Shown: positions 1 to 10,637, counted from the stretch's first letter. The stretch: DNA of 64,000 bases from Rhodanobacter sp. MP7CTX1 (GCF_014205795.1 NZ_JACHCN010000002.1:427011-491010), one strand, 5' to 3'. The notes: generated from the sequence alone by a model not told the origin. Made by a program: numbers and translations.

Positions 1-1350
1 GGCGCTGCTCCAGGCAGCGTCAGTGGCGTACTCAAGCGCGGCGACATCATCCGTGTGTCACTCAACGCCAAGGGCGGATGGCAGCTCGACCAGATCCCTG
101 CTGCGCAAGCGGCTTTGACCTCGATCAATCCGGAAGACGGCTCCATCCAGGCTTTGGTCGGCGGCTTCAGTTTTGCGCGCAGCAAGTTCAACCGCGCCGT
201 CATGGCGGCACGCCAGCCCGGCTCGAGTTTCAAGCCTTACTTCTACTCGGCGGCGTTCGAGCGAGGATTCACCCCGGCCTCGATCATCAACGATGCGCCG
301 CTGGCGCTGCCTGACCCTTCAAAGCCGGGTGGCATCTGGACGCCATCCAACGACGACGGCAAATTCGCCGGACCCATGCGCCTGCGCGAAGCACTGGTGG
401 AATCCAAGAACCTGGTCTCGGTGCGCCTGCTCGATGCGATCGGCATACGCTACGCGCGCGACTACGTCACCCGCTTCGGCTTCTCGCTCGATTCGATACC
501 GGCGAACCTGTCGATGGCACTGGGAACGGCTTCGGTATCGCCGATGAGCATGGCCCGCGGCTTTGCAGTGTTCGCGAACGGCGGCTATCTGGTCACCCCG
601 TACTTCATCAACGAGATTGACGACCGTGGTGGCAAGCCGGTGTATCTGGCCAATCCCGCACGGGCCTGCCGCAACTGCCAGGAGCGTCTGCTCGACACCC
701 GACCACCGGGCCCGCCACCAGCCGACATGATCCTGACCCCGGCCAACAGCGTCGCCGCCGCCAGCACGGCACCCGCCTCCGCCAGCAGCGTCGATGGCGT
801 GGGCATAGCGGTGTTGCCGGCCGATGTGCACGGCGAGAGCGCCCATCCCCCGGTACTCGCCCCGCAGGTCATCGACCCCCGCAACGATTTCCTGCTCACG
901 TCACTGATGAAAGACGTGATCCAGAATCCGCTCGGCACCGCTGCCGCCGCCAAAGTGCTGGACCGCGCCGATCTGGCCGGCAAGACCGGTTCCACCAGTG
1001 ATTGGCGTGACGCCTGGTTCGTCGGTTTCAACGGCGACCTTACAACCGCCGTATGGGTCGGTTACGACGACTACGCGTCGCTGGGGTATCGCGAGTTTGG
1101 TGCCAAAGTGGCGCTGCCGATCTGGATGGACTACACCGCCGAGGTGCTCAAGAACCTGCCCTTGAGCATGTTGCCGATGCCGCCAGGCATCAGTACGGTC
1201 ATGATCAATCGCGACAGCGGCTTGCCCTCAGGCCCTGGTGATCCGAATGGGATGAACGAGATATTCAAGGTGGAAGATGTCGATCGCCTGCGCAACCAGG
1301 CTGCCCAGCTGAAGGACCAGGATCAGAATCACGCCTACGATATCTTCTGA
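1..1350 (+). CDS. mrcA: Penicillin-binding protein 1A, C-terminal part (5' end outside window)
   Basis: This is the C-terminal transpeptidase half of a bifunctional class A penicillin-binding protein, which polymerises and cross-links peptidoglycan at the periplasmic face of the inner membrane. The frame is open from base 1, so the N-terminal membrane anchor and glycosyltransferase domain lie upstream. All three penicillin-binding motifs are visible: SxxK as Ser-Ser-Phe-Lys at 223-234, SxN as Ser-Lys-Asn at 403-411, and Lys-Thr-Gly at 982-990. A Pro/Ala/Ser-rich insertion at about 700-860 separates the SxN and KTG parts. The end of the domain matches PBP1A (ponA/mrcA) better than PBP1B. The first in-frame ATG/GTG inside the window is not the true start. 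Confidence 0.9.
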   Translation, partial: GAAPGSVSGVLKRGDIIRVSLNAKGGWQLDQIPAAQAALTSINPEDGSIQALVGGFSFARSKFNRAVMAARQPGSSFKPYFYSAAFERGFTPASIINDAPLALPDPSKPGGIWTPSNDDGKFAGPMRLREALVESKNLVSVRLLDAIGIRYARDYVTRFGFSLDSIPANLSMALGTASVSPMSMARGFAVFANGGYLVTPYFINEIDDRGGKPVYLANPARACRNCQERLLDTRPPGPPPADMILTPANSVAAASTAPASASSVDGVGIAVLPADVHGESAHPPVLAPQVIDPRNDFLLTSLMKDVIQNPLGTAAAAKVLDRADLAGKTGSTSDWRDAWFVGFNGDLTTAVWVGYDDYASLGYREFGAKVALPIWMDYTAEVLKNLPLSMLPMPPGISTVMINRDSGLPSGPGDPNGMNEIFKVEDVDRLRNQAAQLKDQDQNHAYDIF

Positions 1351-1432
1351 ACTTCGGATCAACTTCCGGATCAACTTCCGGTATGGTGGACCCCGTCCTT
1401 GCCGCTGGCCACCGATCGATGAGGAGCGTGCC

Positions 1433-2104
1433 ATGTCCCGAGGCGAACATCACCGCATCCACGCGCATGACCGACTGCGACGCAACCGGTTACGCATAGC
1501 CCAGGAAGCCGCTCGCCTGATGAGCGAGCACGGCATCCGCGATTTTCATCACGCCAAGCTGAAGGCCGCCGAACGCCTGGGCATCCTCGATACACAGGCA
1601 CTTCCGCGCAACCTCGAGATCGAGGATGCGCTGCGTGAACACCAACGCCTGTTTCTCGCCGACAGTCAGCCACAGCTGCTCAAACAGCGGCGAGAAGCAG
1701 CGGTCGAGGCCATGCAATTTCTTGCCTCGTTCGAGCCAAGACTGGTCGGCGCCGTACTCGAAGGCACCGCGGATGCGCACTCGGCCGTGTGCCTGCACGT
1801 TTTCAGCGACGACCCCGACGCGGTTGGACTTTATCTGCGCGAGCACGGCGTGCCGATCGAGACGCAAACGCGGCGGTTGCGCAACAACCGCGACGACCAG
1901 CCCGAATACCCGGTGCTGCTGTTTGCCGCCGACGAGCTGCCGTTCGATCTGACCGTGCTGCCACGCGATGCGCTACGTCAGGCACCGCTGGACCGGGCCG
2001 ACGATCGGCCCATGCGCCGCGCTTCGCTGGCACAGGTGGAAATCTTGCTGGCCGAAGACTCCGACGATGCATTCGAACAACAGCTGAGCATGGCCTTGCG
2101 CTGA
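1433..2104 (+). CDS. Conserved protein of unknown function
   Basis: A 223-residue soluble protein that I recognise only as a conserved family of gammaproteobacteria, without a secure function. The N-terminus is strongly basic and probably helical (many Arg/His, about residues 1-40). The middle (about 100-140) has a pattern of a small glycine-containing turn, acidic residues and beta strands that loosely recalls minimal nucleotidyltransferases, but I cannot identify a full catalytic triad. There is no signal peptide or membrane segment. The start is supported by GAGGAG six bases before the ATG. It follows the penicillin-binding protein gene by 82 bases and is convergent with gltA, with a shared terminator between. 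Confidence 0.75.
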   Translation: MSRGEHHRIHAHDRLRRNRLRIAQEAARLMSEHGIRDFHHAKLKAAERLGILDTQALPRNLEIEDALREHQRLFLADSQPQLLKQRREAAVEAMQFLASFEPRLVGAVLEGTADAHSAVCLHVFSDDPDAVGLYLREHGVPIETQTRRLRNNRDDQPEYPVLLFAADELPFDLTVLPRDALRQAPLDRADDRPMRRASLAQVEILLAEDSDDAFEQQLSMALR

Positions 2105-2114
2105 GCCGGCTGCC

Positions 2115-2175
2115 CCCTCCTCTTCTGCATGCCCCGAACAAGGGACTCCCTTCTTCGGGGCACGCAGAAGGAGGG
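2115..2175. repeat. Long intergenic palindrome (61 bp)
   Basis: Two arms of about 22-24 bases, CCCTCC...CCCCGAA and TTCGGGG...GGAGGG, pair almost perfectly, with one 2-base bulge and one mismatch. An inner stem AAGGGA/TCCCTT closes the hairpin with almost no loop. It lies between two convergent genes and 30 bases before a clear terminator. It could act as a first terminator or be a dispersed palindromic element; no T-run follows. Confidence 0.6.
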
Positions 2176-2207
2176 AGCATGTCTGCACCGCGCATAGCGC
2201 ACAACGC

Positions 2208-2235
2208 AAACGCCCCGGACCAGGCCGGGGCGTTT
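2208..2235. terminator. Bidirectional terminator between unknown gene and gltA
   Basis: A perfect 11-bp stem AAACGCCCCGG / CCGGGGCGTTT with a 6-base loop. It has A residues on one side and T residues on the other, so it can serve both the plus-strand gene ending at 2104 and gltA on the minus strand ending at 2265. Confidence 0.85.
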
Positions 2236-2264
2236 GTCGTTACATCAGCGTGGACCCGTTCGCG

Positions 2265-3560
<1,296 letters not shown>

Positions 3561-3688
3561 GGAAACCTCCTTCATGTGGGTCAACCGGGGCAACCGTGAT
3601 GCGGCGCCGGCCGGCTTGGGGAATGCTTGGCGTGGTACGCCGGGGAAAGCATGCCGTGCAACGGACGCCGCGGCGTCTGGCACTCCCC

Positions 3689-3697
3689 ATTATCGCA
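3689..3697 (-). promoter_or_regulatory. Candidate extended -10 promoter of gltA
   Basis: On the minus strand TGC is followed directly by GATAAT, an extended -10 element. No good -35 hexamer is visible. It would give a leader of about 120 bases before the gltA GTG. The 3561-3874 interval otherwise holds this leader, the rpmE2 terminator and a short imperfect repeat. Confidence 0.4.
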
Positions 3698-3743
3698 CAA
3701 GGTCCAGCCAACATTCGACGACGAATGGACAAACCGCAGGCAC

Positions 3744-3779
3744 GAAAAAACACGGGGCAAGCCTGCACTCGCCCCGCGT
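3744..3779 (-). terminator. Terminator downstream of rpmE2
   Basis: On the minus strand ACGCGGGGC and GCCCCGTGT form a stem followed directly by six T residues. It lies about 95 bases past the rpmE2 stop and upstream of the gltA promoter, so it insulates the two genes. Confidence 0.8.
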
Positions 3780-3782
3780 CTT

Positions 3783-3822
3783 GATTCTGTTCTGATTGAA
3801 TCCGATCTGTTCAGATCGAATC
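3783..3822. repeat. Short imperfect tandem repeat
   Basis: Two adjacent copies of about 20 bases, GATTCTGTTCTGATTGAATC and GATCTGTTCAGATCGAATC, in an AT-richer stretch between rpmE2 and its terminator. Function unknown. Confidence 0.5.
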
Positions 3823-3874
3823 TGATCAACCGAGATCTGGCGGGCCATCAATGAAGATGGCCACGCGCAAGCGC

Positions 3875-4129
3875 TTACTCTTTGGCAGCGCCCGCATAGC
3901 GGCGACGGAACTTGTCGACGCGACCGCCCACGTCAAGCGTCTTCTGCTTGCCGGTGTAGAACGGGTGCGAATGGCTGGAGATATCCACCTTGATCAGCGG
4001 GTACTCATTGCCGTCTTCCCACTTGATGGTTTCCTTGCTGGACATGGTCGACTTGGTCAGAAACGCAAAGTCAGACGACAGGTCCTGGAACACCACCGGC
4101 TTGTTGTTCGGATGGATATCGGGCTTCAT
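3875..4129 (-). CDS. rpmE2: 50S ribosomal protein L31, type B
   Basis: An 84-residue L31 of the type B (cysteine-free, YkgM-like) class. It begins [16 protein letters not shown] and contains the family signature [12 protein letters not shown] near residues 51-62. The CxxC zinc ligands of type A L31 are absent. In many bacteria the type B form is the zinc-independent paralogue repressed by Zur. No Zur box is evident here, and in this lineage it may be the main L31. It is followed by its own terminator. Confidence 0.95.
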   Translation of the reverse strand: MKPDIHPNNKPVVFQDLSSDFAFLTKSTMSSKETIKWEDGNEYPLIKVDISSHSHPFYTGKQKTLDVGGRVDKFRRRYAGAAKE

Positions 4130-4301
4130 GGCAGGCTCTAAAGCGATGGTGAAAAGAGCGGCATTGTAACGGCCGATCCACCTTCACCGCAACCCTCCGG
4201 TGCCCAGAGAACCTGCTGAATGGCCCAAGGAAGCCATGCCGGAAGCTGTTTGCGTGCCGGTTCGAACGCTATCGAGCATGGGTAGACCTCCATACGGAAC
4301 G

Positions 4302-5237
4302 TCAGGTTTCCGCCCCGAGCGCGTGCCGTACCATGGCGGCAAAGCGGTCCTGATCGACCTCCAGCACGATCTTCGCCTGCGCGCGCCGGCCCAGCCGCCC
4401 AGCCCAATCGACGACGGTCGCACCCCGGGTCAGCCGTCCATCCAACTCCACCGCAACGGCGCGCGTCTCACTGCGCGTGACGATCGATGGATCGATCGCC
4501 ACTGCCATTGCCAACGCGTCGGCCGCAATCACCCCGCGACGGGCATGCTTGAGGTTGTACGTACGGGCCGTGCGCGATATGCGGCCGTAGAGATCGGCGC
4601 GGTGGTCGCCAACCTGCAGCCACGCATCGAACTGCACTTCGTCAAACGCGTGCCGCAAGGTCGCTTCCCAGTCGACCAGATCGAACTGTGGAAACGCCTC
4701 GAACACGACATGCGCCGCTTCCGGATCGAAGCCGATATTGAATTCTGCCGGTACGTTGCCGGTGTTGCCGTGGCCGGTGACTGCGCCACCCATCACCACC
4801 AACCGGGCGACCCGATCGGGCAACGTGGGATCGAGCCGCAACGCGAGCGCGAGGTTGGTCAATGGGGCGAGCGCCACCAGCGTCAACTCACCCGGCCGCT
4901 CGCGGGTCAATCGCAACAAGGCCAGGGCGGCCGACTCATCTGTCTGCAGCGCTTTAGGCTCGGGAAAACCTACATCGCCAAAACCGTCCTGTCCGTGCAC
5001 GAACGCAGCATCTTCGCTGGGCGCTCGTACCAACGGTGTGGAACAACCGGCAAACACCGGCGTGCTGGCGCCCAGCAGGTCGACCAGCGTGCGCGCATTG
5101 CGCACGGTATGGCCCAGTCCCACATTGCCGGCAGCAATGCTCAAGCCGGCTATATCGGCATGCGCGTGCGCCATCAGGATCGCCAGCGCGTCGTCGACGC
5201 CCGGATCGGTATCAATCAGCAGTTGCGGCTTGGTCAT
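4302..5237 (-). CDS. Inosine-uridine-type nucleoside hydrolase
   Basis: Hydrolyses the N-glycosidic bond of ribonucleosides for base salvage. The hallmark Asp cluster DTDPGVDDA, which binds Ca2+ and the ribose, is at residues 9-17. The VMGGAV motif and the downstream N-x-GxDPEAA region of the family are also present. Length (311) is typical of RihA/RihB/IunH. Substrate preference cannot be read from sequence. It stands alone, 83 bases upstream of recG on the same strand, with about 170 bases separating it from rpmE2. Confidence 0.9.
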   Translation of the reverse strand: MTKPQLLIDTDPGVDDALAILMAHAHADIAGLSIAAGNVGLGHTVRNARTLVDLLGASTPVFAGCSTPLVRAPSEDAAFVHGQDGFGDVGFPEPKALQTDESAALALLRLTRERPGELTLVALAPLTNLALALRLDPTLPDRVARLVVMGGAVTGHGNTGNVPAEFNIGFDPEAAHVVFEAFPQFDLVDWEATLRHAFDEVQFDAWLQVGDHRADLYGRISRTARTYNLKHARRGVIAADALAMAVAIDPSIVTRSETRAVAVELDGRLTRGATVVDWAGRLGRRAQAKIVLEVDQDRFAAMVRHALGAET

Positions 5238-5320
5238 GGTGGCCTGTTGAGGTCGGGCGGATTAGTGTATCGGGTGGACGAACGAATGACCCCGCACGCG
5301 CTGAATGAGCGAGCCCACTC

Positions 5321-7444
5321 TCACGCGTGCACATAGCGCGCGGCGCCGCCGATCCAGCGCTCGATCAACCGCTCGGTCTGCAATGGATGCTTCGCCAGCA
5401 TCCGTTCACCAACCTGCTGCACGGCGGGCAGCAAATGGGCGTCGCGCGCAAGATCGGCGATGCGAAAACTCAGCTGGCCAGTCTGTCGGGTGCCGAGTAC
5501 TTCACCCGGACCGCGCAGTTCCAGATCCTTCTCGGCAATGCGGAAACCGTCGCTGGTTTCACGCATCACCTGCAGCCGCTCGCGTGCGAGCTGACCGAGT
5601 GGCGGCTGATACAGCAGCACACAGTTGGAAGCGAGCATGCCGCGACCGACCCGACCGCGCAATTGATGCAGCTGGGCCAGCCCGAGTCGCTCACTGTTCT
5701 CGATCACCATCAGGCTGGCGTTAGGCACATCCACGCCAACCTCGATCACGGTAGTCGCCACCAGCACGGACAGCTCGCCGCTCTTGAACGCATCCATCAC
5801 GGCCTGCTTTTCCTTCGGCTTCATGCGACCGTGGATCAAACCGACCTTGAAGCCGGTCAGAGCGGCCGACAGTTCGGCGTGTGCCACTTCGGCCGCTTGC
5901 GCGCGCAGCTGTTCGGACTCCTCGATCAACGTGCACACCCAATACACCTGCCGCCCTTCACCGCAGGCGGCGTGAATGCGTTCGATCACGTCGAACCGGC
6001 GCGCATTCGAAATAGCGATGGTCTGTACTGGCGTGCGACCGGGTGGCAGCTCGTCAATCGATGACACGTCCAGATCGGCATATGCACTCATCGCCAACGT
6101 TCGCGGGATGGGCGTAGCGGTCAGCACCAGTTGATGCGGCACCTGCTCGCCTTCCTTGCCTTTGTCGCGCAGTGCCAGTCGCTGCTGCACACCGAAGCGG
6201 TGCTGCTCGTCGACGATCACCAATCCGAGCCGCGCAAACGCAACGCCTTCCTGCATCAGCGCGTGCGTTCCGATCACCACCGGCGCTCCCGCAGCGACCC
6301 GCGCGAGCGCGGCCGTACGGGCCTTGCCGGTGACCTTGCCGGCCAGCCATTCGACATCGACGCCGAGCGGTTGCAGCCAGTGCTGAAAATTGCGCAGGTG
6401 CTGCTCGGCCAGCAGCTCGGTCGGCGCCATCAGCGCGACCTGATAGCCCGACTCCACCGCGGCCAGGGCGGCCAACGCCGCGACCACGGTCTTGCCCGAA
6501 CCGACATCGCCCTGGACCAGCCGCAACATCGGCTTGGACTGCGCGAGATCCTGCGCGACTTCCGCGCCGACGCGCTGCTGCGCTGCCGTCAACGCGAACG
6601 ACAAGCCGGCCAGCAACTGCTGACGCAAATGGTGGTCGCCGCCGAGCGCTGGCGCATGTCGCAGACGCACCGCCGCGCGCATGCGCTTCAGGCTCAGGTG
6701 CTGGGTCAGCAACTCTTCGAACGCCAGGCGCTGTTGCGCCGGATGATGGCCGAGCATGAGCTGGCCCAGGTGCGCATCCGGCGGCGGTCGATGCACGTAC
6801 AGCAAGGCATCTCGCAATGATGTCAGACCGTGTTCGGCACACAGCTCGGGTGGGATCAACTCCAGTTGCGCAGCCGGCGGCAGCAACGCGAGCGCCTTGC
6901 CGATCACGCTGGCCAGCCGCTTCTGCCCGAGCCCCTCGGTGGTCGGATAGATCGGGCTCAGCAATTCATCGACCGTGACCGCATCGTCGCCGCTCAACCG
7001 CTGATATTGCGGATGCACCATCTCCAGTCCCTGCGCACCATGCCGTACTTCGCCAAAGCAGAGCAGGCGGGTGCCGGGCAGCAGTTGCTCGGCCTGCGCC
7101 CGATTGAAATGGAAAAAGCGCAGCAGCAGGGTCTGCTGGCTCGCATCGCCGATCGCTACCTTCAACTGCGGGCGATAACGGAAGCCGCGCTCGACCGCCT
7201 CGACCACACCTTCGACCTGCGCCCGCTCGCCTACGCGCAGATCGGCGATGGCGGTGACCCGCGTCTTGTCCTCGTAGCGCAATGGCAGGTGGAACCAGAG
7301 ATCCTGCACCCGCTCCAGTCCGAGCCGGGACAGCGCTGCAAGCAGCGAAGGGCCCACGCCGGCAAGCACCGTGACCGGAGCGATGCCCGGGTCAGTGCCA
7401 GCGATGGGAGCGGAACGGGCGGTGCGGGTGGTCATCACATCCAA
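5321..7444 (-). CDS. recG: ATP-dependent DNA helicase RecG
   Basis: A 707-residue superfamily 2 helicase that remodels stalled replication forks and branched recombination intermediates. The N-terminal wedge/OB region occupies about residues 20-250. Walker A GDVGSGKT and the DEQH box (VDEQHRFGV) mark the first motor domain, and the conserved LRGRVGRG motif the second. Full length, with no sign of damage. A second ATG three codons in (MTTRTA) is an equally plausible start. It belongs to the rpoZ-spoT-ridA-recG string on the minus strand. Confidence 0.96.
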   Translation of the reverse strand: MDVMTTRTARSAPIAGTDPGIAPVTVLAGVGPSLLAALSRLGLERVQDLWFHLPLRYEDKTRVTAIADLRVGERAQVEGVVEAVERGFRYRPQLKVAIGDASQQTLLLRFFHFNRAQAEQLLPGTRLLCFGEVRHGAQGLEMVHPQYQRLSGDDAVTVDELLSPIYPTTEGLGQKRLASVIGKALALLPPAAQLELIPPELCAEHGLTSLRDALLYVHRPPPDAHLGQLMLGHHPAQQRLAFEELLTQHLSLKRMRAAVRLRHAPALGGDHHLRQQLLAGLSFALTAAQQRVGAEVAQDLAQSKPMLRLVQGDVGSGKTVVAALAALAAVESGYQVALMAPTELLAEQHLRNFQHWLQPLGVDVEWLAGKVTGKARTAALARVAAGAPVVIGTHALMQEGVAFARLGLVIVDEQHRFGVQQRLALRDKGKEGEQVPHQLVLTATPIPRTLAMSAYADLDVSSIDELPPGRTPVQTIAISNARRFDVIERIHAACGEGRQVYWVCTLIEESEQLRAQAAEVAHAELSAALTGFKVGLIHGRMKPKEKQAVMDAFKSGELSVLVATTVIEVGVDVPNASLMVIENSERLGLAQLHQLRGRVGRGMLASNCVLLYQPPLGQLARERLQVMRETSDGFRIAEKDLELRGPGEVLGTRQTGQLSFRIADLARDAHLLPAVQQVGERMLAKHPLQTERLIERWIGGAARYVHA

Positions 7445-7529
7445 GCCTAACCGAGCACGGCCCGTCGCCGTAAGACGGACATCAGCGGGGATGTCGCCGA
7501 CAACTGTCAGCGCTGGCCGCTGGCTGCGA

Positions 7530-7913
7530 TCAGTCCAGCATCATGACCGCGTCGACCTCGACGTGAGCCGCCTTCGGCAGACCCGACACCTCGATGGTGG
7601 AACGCGCCGGGTACGGCGGCTGAAAATATTCGGCCATGACGGCATTGACCGCGGCGAAATTCGCCAGATCGGTGACGTAAATGCCCACCCGCACGATCTG
7701 CGCCAGCGAGCCGCCGGCCGCCTTGGCTACGGCGTCGAGATTGTCGAACACGCGTCGCGTCTGCGCCGTGATATCGCCTTCGACCAGCGCAGCAGTCGCC
7801 GGATCGAGCGGAATCTGGCCCGAGAAATACACCGTGTTGCCATGACGCACGGCCTGCGAATACGGGCCGATAGCGGCCGGTGCCTGATCAGTGGCGATGA
7901 TGCTGCGGGACAT
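7530..7913 (-). CDS. ridA: Enamine/imine deaminase RidA
   Basis: A 127-residue YjgF/RidA family member that hydrolyses reactive 2-aminoacrylate and related imines formed by PLP enzymes. The family-defining arginine is in YPARSTIEV and the N-terminal GPYSQA motif is present. The start at 7913 (MSRSIIA) is preferred over the upstream in-frame ATG at 7937 because GAGGG sits seven bases before it and family alignments begin there. It lies between spoT and recG, a conserved arrangement. Confidence 0.95.
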   Translation of the reverse strand: MSRSIIATDQAPAAIGPYSQAVRHGNTVYFSGQIPLDPATAALVEGDITAQTRRVFDNLDAVAKAAGGSLAQIVRVGIYVTDLANFAAVNAVMAEYFQPPYPARSTIEVSGLPKAAHVEVDAVMMLD

Positions 7914-7950
7914 GGGAAACCCTCGGGCAAAACGCAAGTGTAGAGCGAGC

Positions 7951-8027
7951 GAGGGGCGAGGGACGAGTAGCGAGGGCGCAACCTTGAACTCTGAGGCGAC
8001 GCCCTCGCTACTCGCCCCTCGCCCCTC
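7951..8027. repeat. REP-like palindrome between spoT and ridA
   Basis: Arms of 28 bases (7951-7978 and 8000-8027), built on GAGGGGCGAGGG...GCGAGGGCG and its complement, pair with one mismatch around a 21-base loop. It almost fills the spoT-ridA gap and resembles the mobile palindromic repeats scattered in Xanthomonadales genomes. It could attenuate ridA-recG transcription if the genes are co-transcribed. Confidence 0.75.
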
Positions 8028-8033
8028 CCCGCT

Positions 8034-10199
8034 TTACAACGGATAGCGGTAGGCGCCACTGACCACGCCGGTGCGGCGCACGCGGCGGATCACGTCGGCC
8101 AGGTGCTTGCGGTTCTTCACTTCCATCGCGAACAGCAGCGTCGCAGCGGCGGCGTCGCGCTCGACGTATTCCACGTTCTCGATATTCGAGTCGGCCGCGG
8201 CGATCGCGGCAGCCACCGTGGCGAGCACGCCGGGACGGTTGATGACTTCGATGCGCAGTTGCGCGCGATAGTCACCCTGCACATCGCGATCCCATTCGAT
8301 CGCCACGCTGCGTTCCGGTGACTTGCGCAATTCGATCACATTCGGGCATTCCTCGCGGTGCACCACGATGCCCTTGCCTGATGACAGGTAGCCGATAATG
8401 TCGTCGCCCGGCAGCGGATGACAGCAATTGGCGAAACTCAGCACACCGCGCTCGGCGCCGGTAATGCGGATTTTCTCCTGCACATGCTGAGGGGCCTGCG
8501 GCAGCTTGCCAGCTTTCTTGCCACGCGACGCGAGCAGTTGGTTGGCGACCACGTCGGGCATTCGGTTGCCCAGCGCAATGTCGGACAGCAGCTCTTCCAG
8601 CCGCTTGAACTTGGATGCCTCGAGGAAGCGATCCAGCACCGCCGCCGGAATACCGTCCAGGCTGCTGCCCAACGCATCCAGCGCGCGATCGAGCATGCGA
8701 TGGCCGAAGTCGACCGCGTCCTCGTGCTGCAGATGTTTCAGGTACTGGCGGATCGCGGTGCGCGCCTTGCCGGTGACCACGGATTCCAGCCACGCCGGAT
8801 TCGGCATCGCCGACGGCGCGGTGATGATTTCCACCAGCTGGCCGGATTCCAGTCGCGTGCGCAGCGGCAGTAGTTTCTTGTCGACGCGCGCGGCCACCGC
8901 GTGATCGCCGACATCGGTGTGCACGGCGTAGGCAAAGTCCAATGCGGTGGCATTGCGCGGCAGCGAGAGGATGTCGCCGCGCGGAGTGAACAGATAGACC
9001 TCGTCCGGAAACAGGTCGATCTTGACCGCTTCGATGAATTCCGACGACACCGTGTTGGCCGAACTATCAGCGAGCGAAGATAGCCACTCGCGTGCGCGCG
9101 CCTGCGCACTGTTGGCCGGGCCGCTGTCCGTCTTGTAGGCCCAATGAGCGGCGACACCGCGCTCGGCCACCGAGTCCATCTCGGCCGTGCGGATCTGCAC
9201 TTCGATCGGCGCGCCGAACGGCCCCAGCAACACGGTGTGCAGCGACTGGTAGCCATTCGCCTTGGGGATCGCAATGAAATCCTTGAAACGCTTGTCGACC
9301 GGCTTGTATAGCGCGTGCACCGCGCCGAGCCCCATATAGCAGCTCATCGCACTGTCGACGACCACGCGGAAACCGTAGACATCCATCAACTGGGCAAAGC
9401 TTTTGTGCTCGCCACGCATCTTGGAATAAATGCTCCACGGCGACTTGATCCGCCCGACCACGCGACTTTGCAGATGATCGGCCGTAAGCCGCATCGACAG
9501 CGCCGTCTCGATCTTGCCCATGGCTTCGCGGCGGTTGCCGATCGCCGCACGGATGCGTTCGCTGATCACCCGGTAACGATCCGGGTATAACGCGCGAAAG
9601 CCCAGATCCTGCAGCTCCGCCTTGAACTTGTTCATACCCAGGCGTTGCGCGATGGGCGCAAAGATTTCCAGCGTCTCGCGGGCGATGCGGCGGCGCGAGT
9701 CGGCATCCTTGGCGCCCAGCGTACGCATGTTGTGCAGGCGGTCGGCGAGCTTGATCAGGATGACCCGCAAATCGCGCGCCATCGCCAGCAGCATCTTGCG
9801 GAAGCTTTCCGCATCGGCTTCCTGGCGGCTGCCGAAGCGCATCTTGTCCAGCTTGGTCACACCATCGACCAGCTCGGCCACGACCTCGCCGAATTCGGCA
9901 GCCAGGGCGTCGCGGCTCAACTCGGTGTCTTCCAGGGTGTCGTGCAGGATCGCCGCGATGATCGTTTCGGCATCCAGGCCGAGTTCCGCCAGGATGCCGG
10001 CCACCGCCACCGGATGCGTGATGTACGGCTCGCCGCTCTTGCGCTCCTGCCCCTCGTGCGCCTGCGCGCCAACCTGGAACGCGCGCAGCACGCGCTCGAC
10101 CTGCCCTTCAGGCAAGTAGGCAATGCGCTCTTTCAGAGCCAGCACATACGGCGGCAACACAGACATGTCGGCGGAAGCGGGATGCGTGGCCGTGGTCAT
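8034..10199 (-). CDS. spoT: Bifunctional (p)ppGpp synthase/hydrolase
   Basis: Controls the stringent-response alarmone (p)ppGpp. The N-terminal HD hydrolase is intact (ILHDTLEDTE motif), so this is SpoT/Rel-like rather than a hydrolase-dead RelA. The synthetase region follows (KSPWSIYSKM, then YGFRVVVDS and IPKANGYQSLHT), then TGS (with the DFAYAVHTDVGD signature), a zinc-finger-like helical part, and a C-terminal ACT domain. The start is uncertain: GTG 10223, ATG 10199 or ATG 10166 are possible. I give ATG 10199 because the GTG has no properly spaced ribosome-binding site. It follows rpoZ by about 150 bases. Confidence 0.95.
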   Translation of the reverse strand: MTTATHPASADMSVLPPYVLALKERIAYLPEGQVERVLRAFQVGAQAHEGQERKSGEPYITHPVAVAGILAELGLDAETIIAAILHDTLEDTELSRDALAAEFGEVVAELVDGVTKLDKMRFGSRQEADAESFRKMLLAMARDLRVILIKLADRLHNMRTLGAKDADSRRRIARETLEIFAPIAQRLGMNKFKAELQDLGFRALYPDRYRVISERIRAAIGNRREAMGKIETALSMRLTADHLQSRVVGRIKSPWSIYSKMRGEHKSFAQLMDVYGFRVVVDSAMSCYMGLGAVHALYKPVDKRFKDFIAIPKANGYQSLHTVLLGPFGAPIEVQIRTAEMDSVAERGVAAHWAYKTDSGPANSAQARAREWLSSLADSSANTVSSEFIEAVKIDLFPDEVYLFTPRGDILSLPRNATALDFAYAVHTDVGDHAVAARVDKKLLPLRTRLESGQLVEIITAPSAMPNPAWLESVVTGKARTAIRQYLKHLQHEDAVDFGHRMLDRALDALGSSLDGIPAAVLDRFLEASKFKRLEELLSDIALGNRMPDVVANQLLASRGKKAGKLPQAPQHVQEKIRITGAERGVLSFANCCHPLPGDDIIGYLSSGKGIVVHREECPNVIELRKSPERSVAIEWDRDVQGDYRAQLRIEVINRPGVLATVAAAIAAADSNIENVEYVERDAAAATLLFAMEVKNRKHLADVIRRVRRTGVVSGAYRYPL

Positions 10200-10346
10200 C
10201 GTTGCGGGGGCCGATTCAGGCACCCACCTCGCGACAACGGCGGTAAAACCAGACGGTGGCTGTATGCGCGCGACCCTTCAGGGCCCGTCCAAAGTCTCCC
10301 GGCAAGCCGGTGCGATGGACGCGCGTGCTACAGCAACCGCCATCCA

Positions 10347-10637
10347 TCAGTCGTCACCGCCCTTGGAAAGGTCGTCGTCAACCTCGGCAGCGGCCCACTC
10401 CAGCGCCTCGCGCTCGGCCCGCTCACGCTCGCTCTTGTCGATCTGGTCGATCATGGCCTGATCGATACGGCGTTCGGCGATCTCGCGCAGGGCCAGCACG
10501 GTGGGCTTGTCCTGTCCGGGATTGACGGCCGGCTCGGCACCCTTTTCCAGCTGGCGCGCGCGTTTGGTCGCCATCAGCACCAGCTCGAAACGGTTGTCGA
10601 CCACCTCGAGGCAGTCTTCCACGGTAATACGTGCCAT
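10347..10637 (-). CDS. rpoZ: RNA polymerase omega subunit
   Basis: A 96-residue omega subunit, which helps assemble beta-prime and, with DksA, mediates ppGpp binding to RNA polymerase. It starts [13 protein letters not shown] and has the conserved [16 protein letters not shown] helix. GAGG precedes the ATG. It is the first gene of the rpoZ-spoT-ridA-recG string and has a good sigma-70 promoter about 35 bases upstream. Pairing an alarmone target with the alarmone enzyme is a widespread arrangement. Confidence 0.96.
   Translation of the reverse strand: MARITVEDCLEVVDNRFELVLMATKRARQLEKGAEPAVNPGQDKPTVLALREIAERRIDQAMIDQIDKSERERAEREALEWAAAEVDDDLSKGGDD

Noticed and set aside
3571..3683. Longer N-terminal forms of citrate synthase
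   Set aside because: They would place the strong AAGGAGG site inside the coding region and add residues absent from the family.
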